The notes: generated by a model from the letters alone, not told the origin. Shown: positions 9,187-20,785, counted from the stretch's first letter. The stretch: 64,000 bases of DNA from Ichthyophis bannanicus (GCA_033557465.1 CM066039.1:395765440-395829439), one strand, 5' to 3'. Numbers and translations are program-made.

Positions 9187-12100
9187 GATCTATGATAGCA
9201 TTAAAACCTATTTTTCATATTTTGAACAGATTAGCAAAAGCATTCTATAGTCTCATCACATTGTGCTTGAGGCTGTTCTTCACAGATCTCCCAGTGAATC
9301 ATCTCCACTGCAGTCTGTTTATGTTCAAATCTTTTTACCGGCAAAGAAGACGACAATTTCCTGGCATTTGGGGTTTCTTACCCACCACCTGGCATAAACA
9401 GAATTTTTCATGTAGAATCCCCCTTACCTCAAAGCCCACTCTAATGCGTTGAGAGAGTACAGTCCTTCCTAAATCACACTTCCCTGAACTATTAATCACC
9501 ATACTTCAGCCTCTCTGCAGCAGGCATCTAAATAGACCCCCCCCCCCAGATTCTCATAAAGCCCTTCCAAGAGCTCTTTGTTGGCCCCCCAGGCATCAGT
9601 TTATCCATTACGTAATCTTGTGGAATGCAAGTCTCTATCGCGTAATGGTGGGTGCTTGCCTACTTACCCATTTTCAGCTGCTAACTAAGCTTTTCACAGG
9701 AAGGCTTTCTCATATTTTGTCCCATCCATCTACCTACCACCCACATCAAATACATCTATCCCCAACCTAAAGCCAATCTAGCCCCATTAAATATTTATTT
9801 GCAGTCTATTTAAAATTCAGCTGCTCCTACTTAAGATCCTCCGGTGTTACAACCACGTCACTCCTCTTTTTAGTCAGCTCTGGTCGTTTCTTCCCTCCTG
9901 CTGCCTCACATGCCTGCAGTAGACTTTCTGAGGTGGGGTGTCGTGCTAGTTTGCATCTTATGTGAGAACCCTCCTTTATGAGTTTGCTTTCAGATCTGAA
10001 ATCCTTGCTGCCCGTGATTATAGTCTGCTGCAATAAATATGTTTCCTAAATCCTATGATTGTTTTGTAGCGTGTCCGGATTATGTTAGCTCCACAGTGCT
10101 GGAACAGTCTCTTGCGTACATCTATAACCTTATAATAATGCTGAAAAGCAGTGGTTTGGTATCTCAGTTACGAATCGTTCTTTTTTCCTATTTTCCGTTC
10201 CTCCTTACTAGTTAGTTCATGGCTTCTGTCATTCTCTCTCTGGTTTCTTTGCGTTTGCCTCTCTCCTGCACCTCAAGTGTGAATATTTCTTGGGCACTTC
10301 ACTGGTTGTTCTTTCTCCAGAAGTGATTCTATGGGGATTTTGTTCAGGCTCAGCCAGCTGTTAGCAATTACTGATTTCATCCATGACTCTTTAACCCTTT
10401 CTTGCCTACCACCAGCTGGCAGTAAGTGGAGGCTCTGCCTGGTACTCTTTAGGCAGCTGCTTGGCTCTTGGCGTTATGGCCAGAGGGAAAGAGAATGCGT
10501 GTGCGCTACAGGGCAAGCCGTGGACCAAGGGAAAGTAGCCAGTGCGGCAGCTCCTCGTATTTGTCATTTACTGTACATAGGATGCACCTGCCCTGCCGGA
10601 AAGGAGATGACATCATGGGGCGCATTTAGCAGCAGCAACACTTGGATAGGGTTTCGCTGTAGAATATTGTATTTAAAACAATTTATATTCTGCCCATCTA
10701 TAAGTTCTGAGCAGATTACAGCCCAGCAAAGGATGAAATAATTCAAGAATAACCCATAGTCAAATAAAATAACTATAAAGCCAAAGAAAAGACGAAACAT
10801 GGCAGAAATAAACATGAATGATGAACGGCATTTGCAACGCGTGGAAGAGGGGACCCAGTAGCCGGCTGCCTCAGGGCCAGTGATGATCTTCAAGCGACAG
10901 TGATAAAAGGAAAATCGGCACTGGGTTTGTGAACCAATAGATGCTGACAGGACCTGCAATGGCCACGGCTCTTCCTCAGAAATATGGTTGATTTAAAAGA
11001 ATATAGTAAAGACCTTACCGCAAAAATGAAAAACTTCAGTGTGGGTCCCAATAAGCAGCCTTGGACATGCATTAAGTCTGCTGCTGGAGAGGAGGAATCC
11101 TGCCCTCGCTGTAACCTAGCCCTAATCATTTCAGCTATTTTAACTAGGTTTCTTTTACACAAGGACAAATAAAATCATTTTGTTTTTGCTAAATTCGGAG
11201 ACCAAACATCAAGAAATGGTAAGAATGAGAGCGAGCGTCACACTTAGATCTGGCACTGACATTGACCGCCAGCTTGATCCCCAGTGCTAGTATGGCGAGA
11301 CTGTCGCTAAGAGGTTAGAGGCACCATTTTTAACCAGGTGCCTAAAGGGGCAGGAGCAACTGCAGATCACTCCTGTTCCCCATTATGGCTGGGAAGGAGT
11401 TGTGATCAATATCGAGGCATGAGGGGTCCAGGCTGTCTGATTTTGTGCATTCCTTTTGATAGCGACCCCAGGTGGGAGGTGATATATGTTTCTGCCTTGG
11501 GGCAGGTGCAAAAGCCAATGTACATATCTCTTCCCATTGCAAAATGGAAAATTCATGTCAATAGTTGGGGCACACCCAACCCATACTCTCACCACTTCCC
11601 ACCAAACCCTTTTAAATCTTTATATTTTTAATGGGGTTTTTTTATACTGCTTGATCATTTCAGTGAAAGCGGTTTTCATAGTAACTTAAACTTGGCATTT
11701 GTTTAATGAGATGTTGCTAAATGACCTCATTAGTGTGTTACTTGTCGTCGGTTATCTTCCAAAGTTAGATTCTTACTTTTGGCCTACAGCTGTGCCTTTC
11801 AATGGATTTTATAGATTTCTTTCAGTATACTGGAAACAGCCTCCAAATACTGCAGGTACGTAGGGGCCACACAGAACTTCTAGCTATTGAGCGCTTATGG
11901 TATCTTACACTATAATTGTATACTGCTTCTCTCAAATGGTTTGATATCAGCGGTTTAGCAGTGAAATAGAATTGGTTCATCAGAATCTAAAATTTCCCCA
12001 GCATCTGTCCTCACGATAAGTGGTGATGTCTCTTCTGAGAAGGCCACGGACCGAGCTATCGGGCTGCGATTCATGTAGAATGGTGCATCCAAAGCACTGT

Positions 12101-12717
12101 GCCATCAGGAGGACCATGGAAGGGTCACCTCTGTCCAATGGTACAAGAGATAGCGCTCTGTATCTCAGCAAGAGATTCCAGTGGTGGCTGTGAAACATGC
12201 ACTTGGGTAGTCTTCCTCCAGCTACAGCATGTGCATTGAATTATGGGAATTAATGGGCAGCATGCACAATACAGCACCCAGGTTCTATACAGCATCTCTT
12301 CCTCTTCGCCCTCCTGAGCCGTCTCCTTTGAGTTCTTCCAGCCGCCTGCCTTGTCTTCAAGCTACAGGAGATGGGGAGAATGTGACTCACTGCGAGTGTT
12401 AGGAACAGTCTGGCAGCCACGTACATGGAGAATACACACACGGATATTTGCTTTCTCTTGGCTATAGAGGGAGCTAGAGCCCAGGAATGAGGAAAGAATT
12501 TGAGGGGACAACGATAGAGAAGGCCATATCTTGTGAGGAGCTATGGGTCGGGAAGGAGCAGGAATCCACAGGCAGCAAAGAGGATGAAGTGGGACAGCTG
12601 CAGAATTTTAACATACAAAAAGACAGTTGAAGGTGGAGAGACCGAAGGTGAGATCTTTTTGTGCATAACACTGGGGTCAAATTTTGATTGAAATACAAAG
12701 AAATATTACCTAAAATA
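9187..12717. other. unclassified, apparently unique sequence
   Basis: No convincing gene, RNA gene or complete mobile element was recognised. There is a C tract at about 9538-9548. An AT-rich stretch near 10660-10800 reads TTTATATTCTGCCCATC and resembles a diverged L2-type 3' tail on the minus strand. Short frames here lack family motifs. This is one of the few stretches of the window that does not look like a recent insertion. Confidence 0.5.
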
Positions 12718-13143
12718 TGTTGTTTCTCCAGGAACAAGCAGGAATTCAGTCCTCACATATGGGTGATGGTGCTGACTGAGCCCCGCGGATGCATCTCCCC
12801 AGCTTTCAAAGAAAGCCTTTGGGAGATGCCACCACGCATGCGTAGTCCCCTTCCCACCCAAGGGTGCCCTCTTACTCAGTCTCCTTTTTTCTGTGGAGTC
12901 CAACAGATGTCGGTCTTCTTTCTCCGGAAAAGAGTTGATTTTCTTGTGCATTAAAGTGCCTTTCTTTTTCAGGCTAGCATTGGTCTCTTTCCCGGCTCTG
13001 AGCCCCATTGCCCCAGCTTCAAGTCTTGGAAAAGTTTTTTTTTGTTTTGTTTTTTTAGTTTTTCTTGCAGTGTGGTTTGTGCCTTTTTCTAATCACTGGC
13101 CGCATCAAGGGTCTTCGACCTTGTAGGGGTCCTTTTTGCCCCA

Positions 13144-15260
13144 ATGGCCAGTGCGTTCAAAAAGTGTCATCGGTTCACAAAGAACATATCCTTGACCGAT
13201 ACACATGATTGCTGCCTCCAGTGTCTAGGTGCCGACCATGACCCAGAGGTTTGCTTCCCATGCAAGAAAATGTCCATGAAAGCCAGCCAAAGTCATCGGC
13301 AGAAGCAAGATGACATCTTTCACAGGTCAGATTCTGCCCCAGTATCCCCACGCTTAAAGGCCCCACATGGATCCCACTAGAGGACAGCAAACTTGGGCCA
13401 GAAGGACTGGGGTTTCTAGTCCCACAGTTGCTCCTTGTGGTCTTGGGCAAGCCACTTAACCCTCCATAGCCCATGTTCCCTGTAAAATAGTTATCTCCAA
13501 GTTATAATGCCCTGTTCAATGTAATTTCAGTTTGTTCAATGTAAACCGCACTGATGCAGAATAGCGCGGTATATAAGAGAATGTAAATAAATAAATAAAT
13601 GGATCCTCGGAGTCACATAAAGCCCCTGTGGCACCCGATCAGGCCTGCGGACACTCCGTGTTCTCTGGATCATGAGCGCAAGAAGAAAAAAACCTCTAGG
13701 ACCTCATCCTGGGATCGGGGACACATAGCAAATCCCGTGCCAGGTTGCACAGCCCCCGGGGGATATCTGAGGAGTCTGAGCAGAAGCACCCGGTGAAGGT
13801 GCCCAGAACAGACGCTGAGGTCTCCGGTGACTGGGCACGGACCCTCAAGGCCTATCCTGTCGAGGACTCCCTCTCCTCATTGACGCTGCACCCGGTCACA
13901 CCGGTGTCCTCATTGAACGCTGCACATCCTGAATGGAAAGCCAGGATGATGGCATTGGAACACAGCATTACTGCCTTCCTTGCCTCACAGCCAGCGTCGA
14001 TGCCCAACCCTGTCAGTGCTTGCGCCTGCAGGGACCTCGATATCGAGGACTTCCTGGGCCACCGAGATGATATTCGAGAGTCCCGGGACCCCTCGGCGAT
14101 GGTCTCGATCCTGCTTCTGGTCCTCAGGAGCGAGATCCTCCCCAGCAAGTGCTTGTAGCTCTGGCCAAGCAGCCGCCATGGGACATTGAAGACCCAATCT
14201 GAGCCATCAGGCCTAAAGTCCTGAATGGACTATTCGGACTGGGAGTCCGAGGATGAGACTTCCCTGGAGACGCGTAAGCACCATGATCTTCCTTCAGATT
14301 CGTCTCCCCCTGGTGTCGAGATGCCGGTCCCTTCTTGAGGACACCTCATTCCTTGAGTTTGTCCGGGACATGGTAATGGCCTTGTTTCTCACCACGGAGT
14401 CAGAGGAGGACCCTCATACAGAGGAGCTCGAAATCCTCCAGTATGAGGTGCCACCTGATGGTCCCTGTCCCCACTATCCTTGGGTGATGACTCCTTCAGA
14501 TGTGGGAGACACCAGTGTCGGTGCCAGTAGTTAGCCAAAGTCTCGACACTATGTACGGGGTCCAGCGGGGCCTTGGATTTCGGAAGGCGCAACTCCCTCA
14601 CACCTCTGGTGGTAGAATCAACCATGCATCGACAGAAAAGCCCAAAGGCTCACTCCTCCATGCCCCTGGGCAGGGAGTCCTGCACCCTCGATGTCCTTGG
14701 ACGTAAATGTTACCAGAGCTCAATGCTGGGATGCCGAATGCAAGCCTACCAGCTGTATATCGGCATGTATCTCCGAGACCTAGCAAAAGAACTCACAGGT
14801 TTTTCGGCTGATCTCAGTGGAGATCACCTCCAGTGATTCCATACCCTCACAAAGTGCATTGGAGAGTGCTCGAAGCACATGTCTCGAGGCGCCTATGACA
14901 GCTTTGAGTCTAATACATAATAAATAAATAAATAAATAAATAATACGAGGCTGCCCTCCGCAGGCATCAGTGTCCAATGCCAGGCCTGGCTCCAGGCATT
15001 GGACCTCGAGCAGTAGGTACAGGAGAAACTCCTTGATGTCCCCTGTCTTGGTGAAAACCTCTTCGGCAAACTGATGGAGGACAGTGTCCGAAATCGAGAT
15101 GGCTCTCCAGGAAGACCTCTACTCTTCCCAAGAAGAAACAGTTGGGGAAGAGGCCTCATTTTCACAGAAAAGGCCAGCCTTATCGAGGTTATTCCCAATA
15201 CCAGACCCCCCAGATCTCGCAGCAGGGTCACCAGGGAAAGGACCAAGCCAAGGCCAGCAT
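13144..15260 (+). pseudogene. DIRS A2 gag, degenerate
   Basis: Gag of DIRS A2. It begins MASAFKKC and has a cysteine-rich, zinc-knuckle-like start (CLQCLGADHDPEVCFPCKK) that matches HDWCRKCLGPDHSISECLSCG in A3. A SINE interrupts it at 13375-13598. Later pieces show VRDMVMA with EDPHTEELEILQYE (14360-14450), an MWETPVSVP motif (14500) and a GRKCYQSSMLG motif (about 14703). A short A/T simple repeat (14917-14943) also interrupts it. Frames change repeatedly. Confidence 0.75.
13375..13598 (+). mobile_element. SINE, 5' truncated, in DIRS A2 gag
   Basis: Exact 8-bp duplication ATGGATCC at 13367-13374 and 13599-13606. The body has CTTGGGCAAGCCACTTAACC, as in the other SINEs. It ends TGTAAACCGCACTGATGCAG followed by a GCGGTATATAA block and AAATAAATAAAT. 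The tRNA head with the polymerase III boxes is missing. The 3' 60 bases nearly match the L2 tail at 30930-30990 read in reverse. Confidence 0.85.
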
Positions 15261-15469
15261 AAGCCTAATGGCTCTAAGCCCCAAACACCAGCTCCTGCCT
15301 AAGCTGGGTGAGTGTTTTGACTTCCTGAGCATAGCCTCTCCTCACGGAGGGGAGAAGCTGTCAACAGGGGGGCGTCTGACCATTTTGCCCATTGGTGGCC
15401 AGCCAAAACCACCGACACCTAGGCCCTACATCTGGTCAGAGAAGACTACTTCCTTCACTTAGACTGGAC

Positions 15470-15865
15470 GCCTCCCCTTTTCTTTCCAAGAGAGCCCCCT
15501 CGGACTCCCCTGCACCAGGCCCTGCTACTGCAAGAACTCACAGGCCTCATCAGGGATGGAGCTAAGGAACCAGTACTCCTTCACCTCAGGGGCAAGGGAT
15601 TCTACTTCCGTTACTTTCTGGTCCCAAAAAGTACAGGGGGCCTAAAGCCCATCTTAGACCTGTGAAACCTGAACAAGTTCCTGGTATAGGAGAAGTTCAA
15701 GATGCTCTCTCTTGGAACATTGCTGTCCTCCCTCCAGCAGGGAGATTGGCTATGCTCCTTTGACCTAAAGAATGTTTATACCCACATCCTCATTCATCCC
15801 AGTCACAGGCAGTACTTAAGGTTCATTGTCGAGAGCGACCACTACCAGTACAGGGTACTCCATAA
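15470..15865 (+). pseudogene. DIRS A2 reverse transcriptase, 3' deleted
   Basis: First third of the DIRS reverse transcriptase. Homologous segments include a GKGFYF-type start, an LRPILDL-like block with an internal stop (GGLKPILDL then TGA), LSLGTLL and a degenerate DLKNVYTHILIHPS motif A region. It stops being homologous just after the HYQYRVL segment near 15860, where the catalytic YLDD region should follow, and joins DIRS 3' sequence. Confidence 0.75.
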
Positions 15866-15889
15866 TCTGTTAGGGATTTAGTCAACTCC

Positions 15890-16390
15890 TGCCCTCTGAC
15901 CCTTCTTGTTCAGGCTACTGGAGTGATGGTTCTTCCTAGACTCTGGAGTCCTTAAAGTCTTTCTTTAGACTTGCGACTGCTCACGGTTGGGTCGTGTTTT
16001 TCTACAGGCTGTCAATAGCCTGTAGCTAGGGAGTCCCATATGTGAGAACTGGCTTCCTGCTTGTTCCTGGTGAAAGCGTAGTTATTCACTTGTAACAGGT
16101 GTTCTCCAGGGACAGCAGGAGTCAGTCCTCACAGCCCTCCTTCCTCCCCCCTCCCCTTGGAGTTGCTGTACTATTTTTGCCATCTTCTTTTGTTGGCTGT
16201 AGCTATGTCATCTGACTGAGTAAGATGGCACCTTTGGGCAGGAAGGGGACCACACATGTGTGGTGGTATCTCCCAAAGATTTTCTTTGAAAGCTGGAGAG
16301 ATGCTTTTGCGGGGCTCCGTTGGTACCGTCACCCGTATGTGAGGGCTAATTCCTGCTGCTCCTGGAGAACACCTGTTACAGGTGAGAAAC
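15890..16390. repeat. DIRS A2 3' region and right terminal repeats
   Basis: Homologous to 8190-8668 of A1. Bases 16030-16075 invert the left end, 16083-16132 and 16337-16385 form the inverted pair around CTGTAACAGG, and 16215-16330 inverts the leader (GCACCTTTGGGCAGGAAGG). The stretch 15890-16030 is 3' untranslated DIRS sequence. Confidence 0.7.
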
Positions 16391-16585
16391 TATGCTATCT
16401 GTGCAAGTTCATAAATCTACTTGCTTTTCATCCTCCATTGCTACAAGAACCTTGGAGATGAAAATTCATGGATAATGCAAGATGGAACAACCCCAGGAAT
16501 AGTTATGTGCACATCATGTGCATGTGTGTTTGTGTCTCTCAATGTATGTAATCACAGTTGTATGGAGCTCATGATGTGAGGGAGG

Positions 16586-16899
16586 CAGGCTCGTACCTAG
16601 CACTGTGCGAGTGGTGCGGCCGCACAGGGCGCAAAGGCTTAAGGGGCACATTTTAGCTTTCTTCCGTTGCCTGCCGCTGCCACCACTTTTTCTTCTCTCA
16701 GCATTGGCAGGCAACAGAAGAAAGCTAAAATGCTCCCCTTAAGCCTTTCGCTAGCATGCTAAGCAGCTCTTGCCCTCCAGATCTGCTTAGCATGCCAGTA
16801 ATTTGCACATCGGGCACACCTCTTCTCTCCCGCCGCAGGGGGGGCGCGCGCCCGATGTGCAAGTCGCACAGGGCACGATCTTCTCTCGGTATGGACCTG
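16586..16899. mobile_element. hAT-type MITE, 314 bp
   Basis: Starts CAGGCTCGTACCTAGC and ends CTCGGTATGGACCTG, giving imperfect terminal inverted repeats. The flanking octamers GAGGGAGG (16578-16585) and GGGGGAGG (16900-16907) match at 7 of 8, as expected for a hAT 8-bp duplication. Internal arms (about 16640-16690 against 16700-16750, both with TTAAGGGG and TTTAGCTTTCTT blocks) make it hairpin-like. No coding capacity; related to 18117-18561 and 50776-52050. Confidence 0.75.
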
Positions 16900-17160
16900 G
16901 GGGGAGGCACTGGCATTTCTGTCCTGGACATCACTTAATTTCAAGAGTCACAGGGGCATGGCTTCATTGTGTCTTGGCCCCCTGCTGGGGATTTTAATGC
17001 TTCCCTAGCTCCTGTGACAGTGCAAGCCCCCTATCTCTGCATTGCTCTTTCATGTCATCTCGTTTCCCATAGAACATTGCTATTGCTGATGTGTGGTTGG
17101 CAAACACTAATGTAGGGGAAGACTTTCTACTCTGCTCTCTGCATGTTGTACTCTTAATCT

Positions 17161-17912
17161 TGTGTTCACACAAAACTTAATTGGTCACTGAACGATAGAT
17201 TGTACTCTATGAATTAGGAGATATCGTTCACCGTTCTCTGTGTATAGAAACAAAAACTAGCAAACGAGGTCTCAGGTTAAAATAACACCGCTACACCTGG
17301 GTTTGCACCCGATGGCAGCGTTTGTGTTGCATCACATCAATGACCTCTTGCAAGTTTTATAAAAATAATTCATTATAGAAAAATCACCTTGAAGACTTCA
17401 TACAGTCCTGATATTCACAATGTTGTAGTCAGCTTTAAAAAAAGGACCGGATGAAATCTTCCCACACTCTTTTAATCCCGACGTGCAGTCCCGGTACCAG
17501 CAGCCGTTTCAGATATATTTCGTCAGGGGACCAGTATACAACTCTGCTGCTGCCCGCGTTCACTCTCATTCATTCAACGGCTATCACAAATCTCCCACCA
17601 GTGGAAAAACGTCACGCTGGTACCGGGACTGCACGTCGGGATTAAAAGAGTGTGGGAAGATTTCATCCGGTCCTTTTTTTAAAGCTGAGTACAACATTGT
17701 GAATATCAGGACTGTATGAAGTCTTCAAGGTGATTTTTGTATAATGAATTATTTTTATAAAACTTGCAAGAGGTCATTGATGTGATGCAACACAAACGCT
17801 GCCATTGGGTGCAAACCCAGGTGTAGCGGTGTTATTTTAAACTGAGACCTTGTTTGCTAGTTTTTGTTTCTATACACAGAGAACGGTGAACGATATCTCC
17901 TAATTCATAGAG
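17161..17912. mobile_element. foldback element with two 300-bp arms
   Basis: Left arm 17202-17501 and right arm 17616-17915 are reverse complements over 300 bp with only about five mismatches found by eye, around a 114-bp spacer. GTACTCTTAATCT occurs at both 17148-17160 and 17912-17924, suggesting a target-site duplication. The duplicated string overlaps the right arm's last bases, so the exact ends are ambiguous. No protein is encoded. The spacer and arms carry a hammerhead-like arrangement on the minus strand. Confidence 0.8.
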
Positions 17913-18002
17913 TACTCTTAATCTTAGCAAAGGCGATTGCTGGCATCCCTGGTACTTGCTCCTGGGTAGAGAGAAGCTCTCGGAAATGTGCTGCACTCAT
18001 TG

Positions 18003-18112
18003 ATGGCTTGTATTTATTTATAATGTAGCATTTTATATAATGCCTTTCAATATTTATTTAGCAATGCTTTATATACCACTTTTCACCGGGCCAAAGCGGT
18101 GTGCATTCAGGT
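18003..18112 (-). repeat. L2 LINE 3'-tail remnant
   Basis: Minus-strand 3' end of an L2-type LINE: a TATTTATTTA-rich tail followed by the conserved TTTATATACCACTTTTC and CCAAAGCGGTG signature that ends other L2 and SINE copies here. Only about 110 bp remain. A hAT MITE starts right after it. Confidence 0.6.
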
Positions 18113-18116
18113 ACAG

Positions 18117-18561
18117 CAGTACCGTACCTAGCGCTGTGCAGCTGCAGAGGGCGCAAAGGGGGCATATTTTGGCTGTCTGCTGTTGCCCTGCCGCCACCTC
18201 TTTTTGTTCTCTCAGTGGTGGCAGGGCAACAGCAGGCAGCCGAAATGCACCCCCTAAGCCTTTGCATGGGTCTTTCTGCAGGTCTGATCCCTCCGTCCTC
18301 TGACGCAACGTCAGAGCAGGGAGGGATCAGATCTGCTTTAAAGTTAGGTCTGTTCTGCTCTGCTGCTGCTGCCGGTGACTTGCATATCGGGCCCGCCCCT
18401 CCTCCCCATACCTCCATCCAGCTGCTGCCTACTCTTGCCCTGCTGCCGTGGAAAAAACAGAGGGCGGCAGCAGCAGCAGGGCAAGAGCAGGCAGCGGCTG
18501 GATGGAGGTATGGAGAGGGGGTGGGGCGTGCACCCGATGTGCAAGTCTTGGTACGGCTCTG
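18117..18561. mobile_element. hAT-type MITE, 445 bp
   Basis: Starts CAGTACCGTACCTAGC and ends CTTGGTACGGCTCTG, imperfect inverted repeats. Flanks AGGTACAG (18109-18116) and ATGTACAG (18562-18569) match at 7 of 8. Two internal hairpins are visible: GTTGCCCTGCCGCCAC against GTGGCAGGGCAACAG, and CTTGCCCTGCTGC against GCAGCAGGGCAAGAG. No coding capacity. Confidence 0.8.
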
Positions 18562-18569
18562 ATGTACAG

Positions 18570-19247
18570 TACAGTCTATAACCAGTCTATAATCAGTAGG
18601 CTACTCCTGCACATACCAGCTGGACACATTTTAATTGAGAAGTTTTGGCCAATTTTTCTCTATCACTGTAAATAGATTCAGTTAACCAAGTCAAAACCTT
18701 TTAGCAGCATCGAAGCAAATGAGAGTATCGAGGGAGGTGTGTCAGGGATCTAAAACTATCATTAAATACCCAGCACAGAATTCTGTGGTGCTTCTGTCGA
18801 AAATGTGGCCTGTTTGGTTGGAAGGCATTAGGGATGAGAATGTCATTGATTAGCAGTTTAACCAACTTGGTGTTATGGCCTGGCAGCTCAAGTGGCACAA
18901 GGAAGGTCCATCTGCGGCTCCCTGGGTGGGCTAAGACGGTGTTCACTTTACTTACACTTATGTACAGCTTACCATTGCATAATGCTGTCACCAGTATCTA
19001 CTTCCCCCCCCCCCCCCGACACATAGCACTAACATAACAATCCCCCTCTCACCTCACGCTCCCACCCACACCCACATTCCCCTGGAGCTTGAAGACTGCT
19101 CTCTTACATTTTCATTCCTGGAAACATCTCGTGTGCACAGCCAGTGAGACGCAGATGGAGCCTCCTCTCACTGCTAATGCAGGGCCCTTCCTGCTCTCAC
19201 ACATGTAATCCCTTGTTCCACATAAATGGATCCACGCTTACATCAGG
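18570..19247. other. unclassified sequence
   Basis: No gene or repeat family recognised. A C homopolymer lies near 19006-19018. The stretch 18700-19000 has a minus-strand open frame of 96 codons with no recognisable motif. Confidence 0.4.
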
Positions 19248-19690
19248 GCCGGCTCCAGAGTTGGGTCAGAATGTCGGCGCCCTAGGCCAGGCCTTGACAA
19301 ATTTTGTACTGATTTAGGAGCCAGTGCTTGTGACTCCCCATCCCCCCTCCGGTTCCCTCACACTGATCTCATGTTCTCAAGTCTCGTGAGACCAGCGCTA
19401 GAGTTCCTACACCATGCGTCATCTTTAGATAATAGCAGCTATGGCTTCAGATATCAAGTGTCTGTATGGGTGTATGGTGCAATGGCGATGTGCTAGTCTT
19501 GCACATGGGATGAAGTGATGGGTGCCTCTGTGTGGGTGGGGTGCAGAGCTGGGGAGCTTCTGTGTGTCTGCATGTGTATGTAGTATGGAGCTGGTGGTAT
19601 GTCTCTGTCCTACAGAGGCGGGTGCCTGTGTATGCAATTTTGTCCCCATATTTTCATCCCTTTAGCTCTGTACTCTTCCTTCCCCCTCTA
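19248..19690 (+). repeat. dispersed repeat with hAT-like left end
   Basis: Begins CAGGGCCGGCTCCAG, a hAT-style terminus also seen at 35315 and, inverted, at 54593. The block 19270-19640 is homologous in reverse orientation to 8673-9186, including the CTGTGTG-rich part. No matching right terminus was found before the CR1 fragment at 19715, so it is probably truncated. Confidence 0.55.
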
Positions 19691-19714
19691 ACTCCTCCCC
19701 ACTGTATGAAACTC

Positions 19715-20060
19715 CGGAGCTCTGCCTGCCCTTTGGGTCCTGCTCGTGGAACGGGAAGCATTTCAGAGAATGCCACCCTGGAAGTTCTGGATTTCAACTT
19801 CTTACCTAAAAGCCTAAATTTGGCATCCAGAACCTCCCTCCTATGTCATCAGTACCAATATGTACCAAAATAGCAGATTCCTCCCCAGCACTATCTAAAA
19901 TCCTGTCTATGTGGTACATGAGGTCTGCTACCTTCACAATAGGTAGGCATAATACCAGGCAGTCCACAAGTCCACTAGCCACCCACCTATCTGCATGTCT
20001 AATGATCAAATCACCAAGTATAACAGCTGTCCTAACCCTTCCCTCATGGGCACATGGCCA
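19715..20060 (-). pseudogene. CR1 ORF1 (SGNH) fragment
   Basis: Minus-strand piece homologous to the esterase part of CR1-B ORF1. Recognisable parts are the ILVHIGTDDIG segment (the usual TND is changed to TDD), a degenerate LPIVKVADL and an MIIRHADRWVASG segment that follows the nucleophile block. It is truncated at both ends and adjoins the 3' end of CR1-A at about 20061, so it is the remains of another CR1 copy. Confidence 0.75.
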
Positions 20061-20120
20061 TGGAGAAAGTCACAAGTACCTAGCAGGTTCCTAGAAACAC
20101 ACACAGGTTCCACAATGCTC

Positions 20121-20785
20121 TTATTGGGGCAAGCAGTGAATTTTCTGAGTCCTACTTAATAATGGTTTATGGCCTTTCCTCCAGGAACTTGAGCAAACCT
20201 TTTTTAAACCCAGCATGTCCCCTAGTCCTTCTACTTTTTGATCTACATTTACCCAATCTACTCCATTCATTAATTTATAGACCTCTTTCATATCTCCCCT
20301 CAGCCGTCTCTTTTCCAGGTTGAAGAGCCCCAGCCTTTTAAGCCCTTCCTCATATGGATACCCTTCCATCCCCTTTACCATTTTGGTGGCTCTTCTCTGT
20401 ACCTTTCCTAATTCCACTATATCCTTTTGAAGATACGGTGACCAGAATTGCACACAATATTCAAGTTGCGGTCACACCATAGAACGATACAGAGGCATTA
20501 TAATATCCTTTGTTTTATTCTCCATTCCTTTCCTTATGATTCCTAGCATTTTATTTGCTCTCTTGGCGACTACTGCACGCTGGGTGGAAGGTTTCAATGT
20601 GTTATCTACGATGACGCCTAAATCTTTTTCCTGGGTCGAGGTTTCTAATGCAGAACCTTGCATCATGTAACCATAGTTTGGGTTGTTCTTTCCTAGGTGC
20701 ATAACTTTGCACTTGTCCACATTAAATTTCATCTGCCATTTCAACGTCCAGTCTTTCAATTTATCAAGGTCCTCTTGCAATTTTT
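20121..20785 (-). pseudogene. CR1-A ORF2 C-terminal part
   Basis: Reverse transcriptase thumb and C-terminal region. It reads MQEDLDKLKDWTLKWQMKFN, KVMHLGKNNPNYGY and EKDLGVIVDN (20472-20780), then after a frame break [11 protein letters not shown] and [11 protein letters not shown] (20121-20453). The residues N-terminal to this continue at 27254, beyond the L2-A insertion. Frameshifted and non-functional. Confidence 0.85.

Larger units (their letters stand above)
12718..16390 (+). mobile_element. DIRS retrotransposon A2, internally deleted
   Basis: A DIRS copy with both ends in the window. The left end starts at TTTCTCCAGGAACAAGCAGG (about 12722) and the right inverted counterpart ends near 16390. 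It keeps the leader, a degenerate gag (13144-15260) and the first part of reverse transcriptase (15470-15865). It then jumps directly into 3' sequence homologous to 8190-8400 of A1. The rest of the polymerase ORF and the whole recombinase are missing. A SINE lies at 13375-13598. Confidence 0.85.

Noticed and set aside
9827..11172. Small open frames as host exons
   Set aside because: No convincing splice sites with a matching phase and no recognisable protein family were found.
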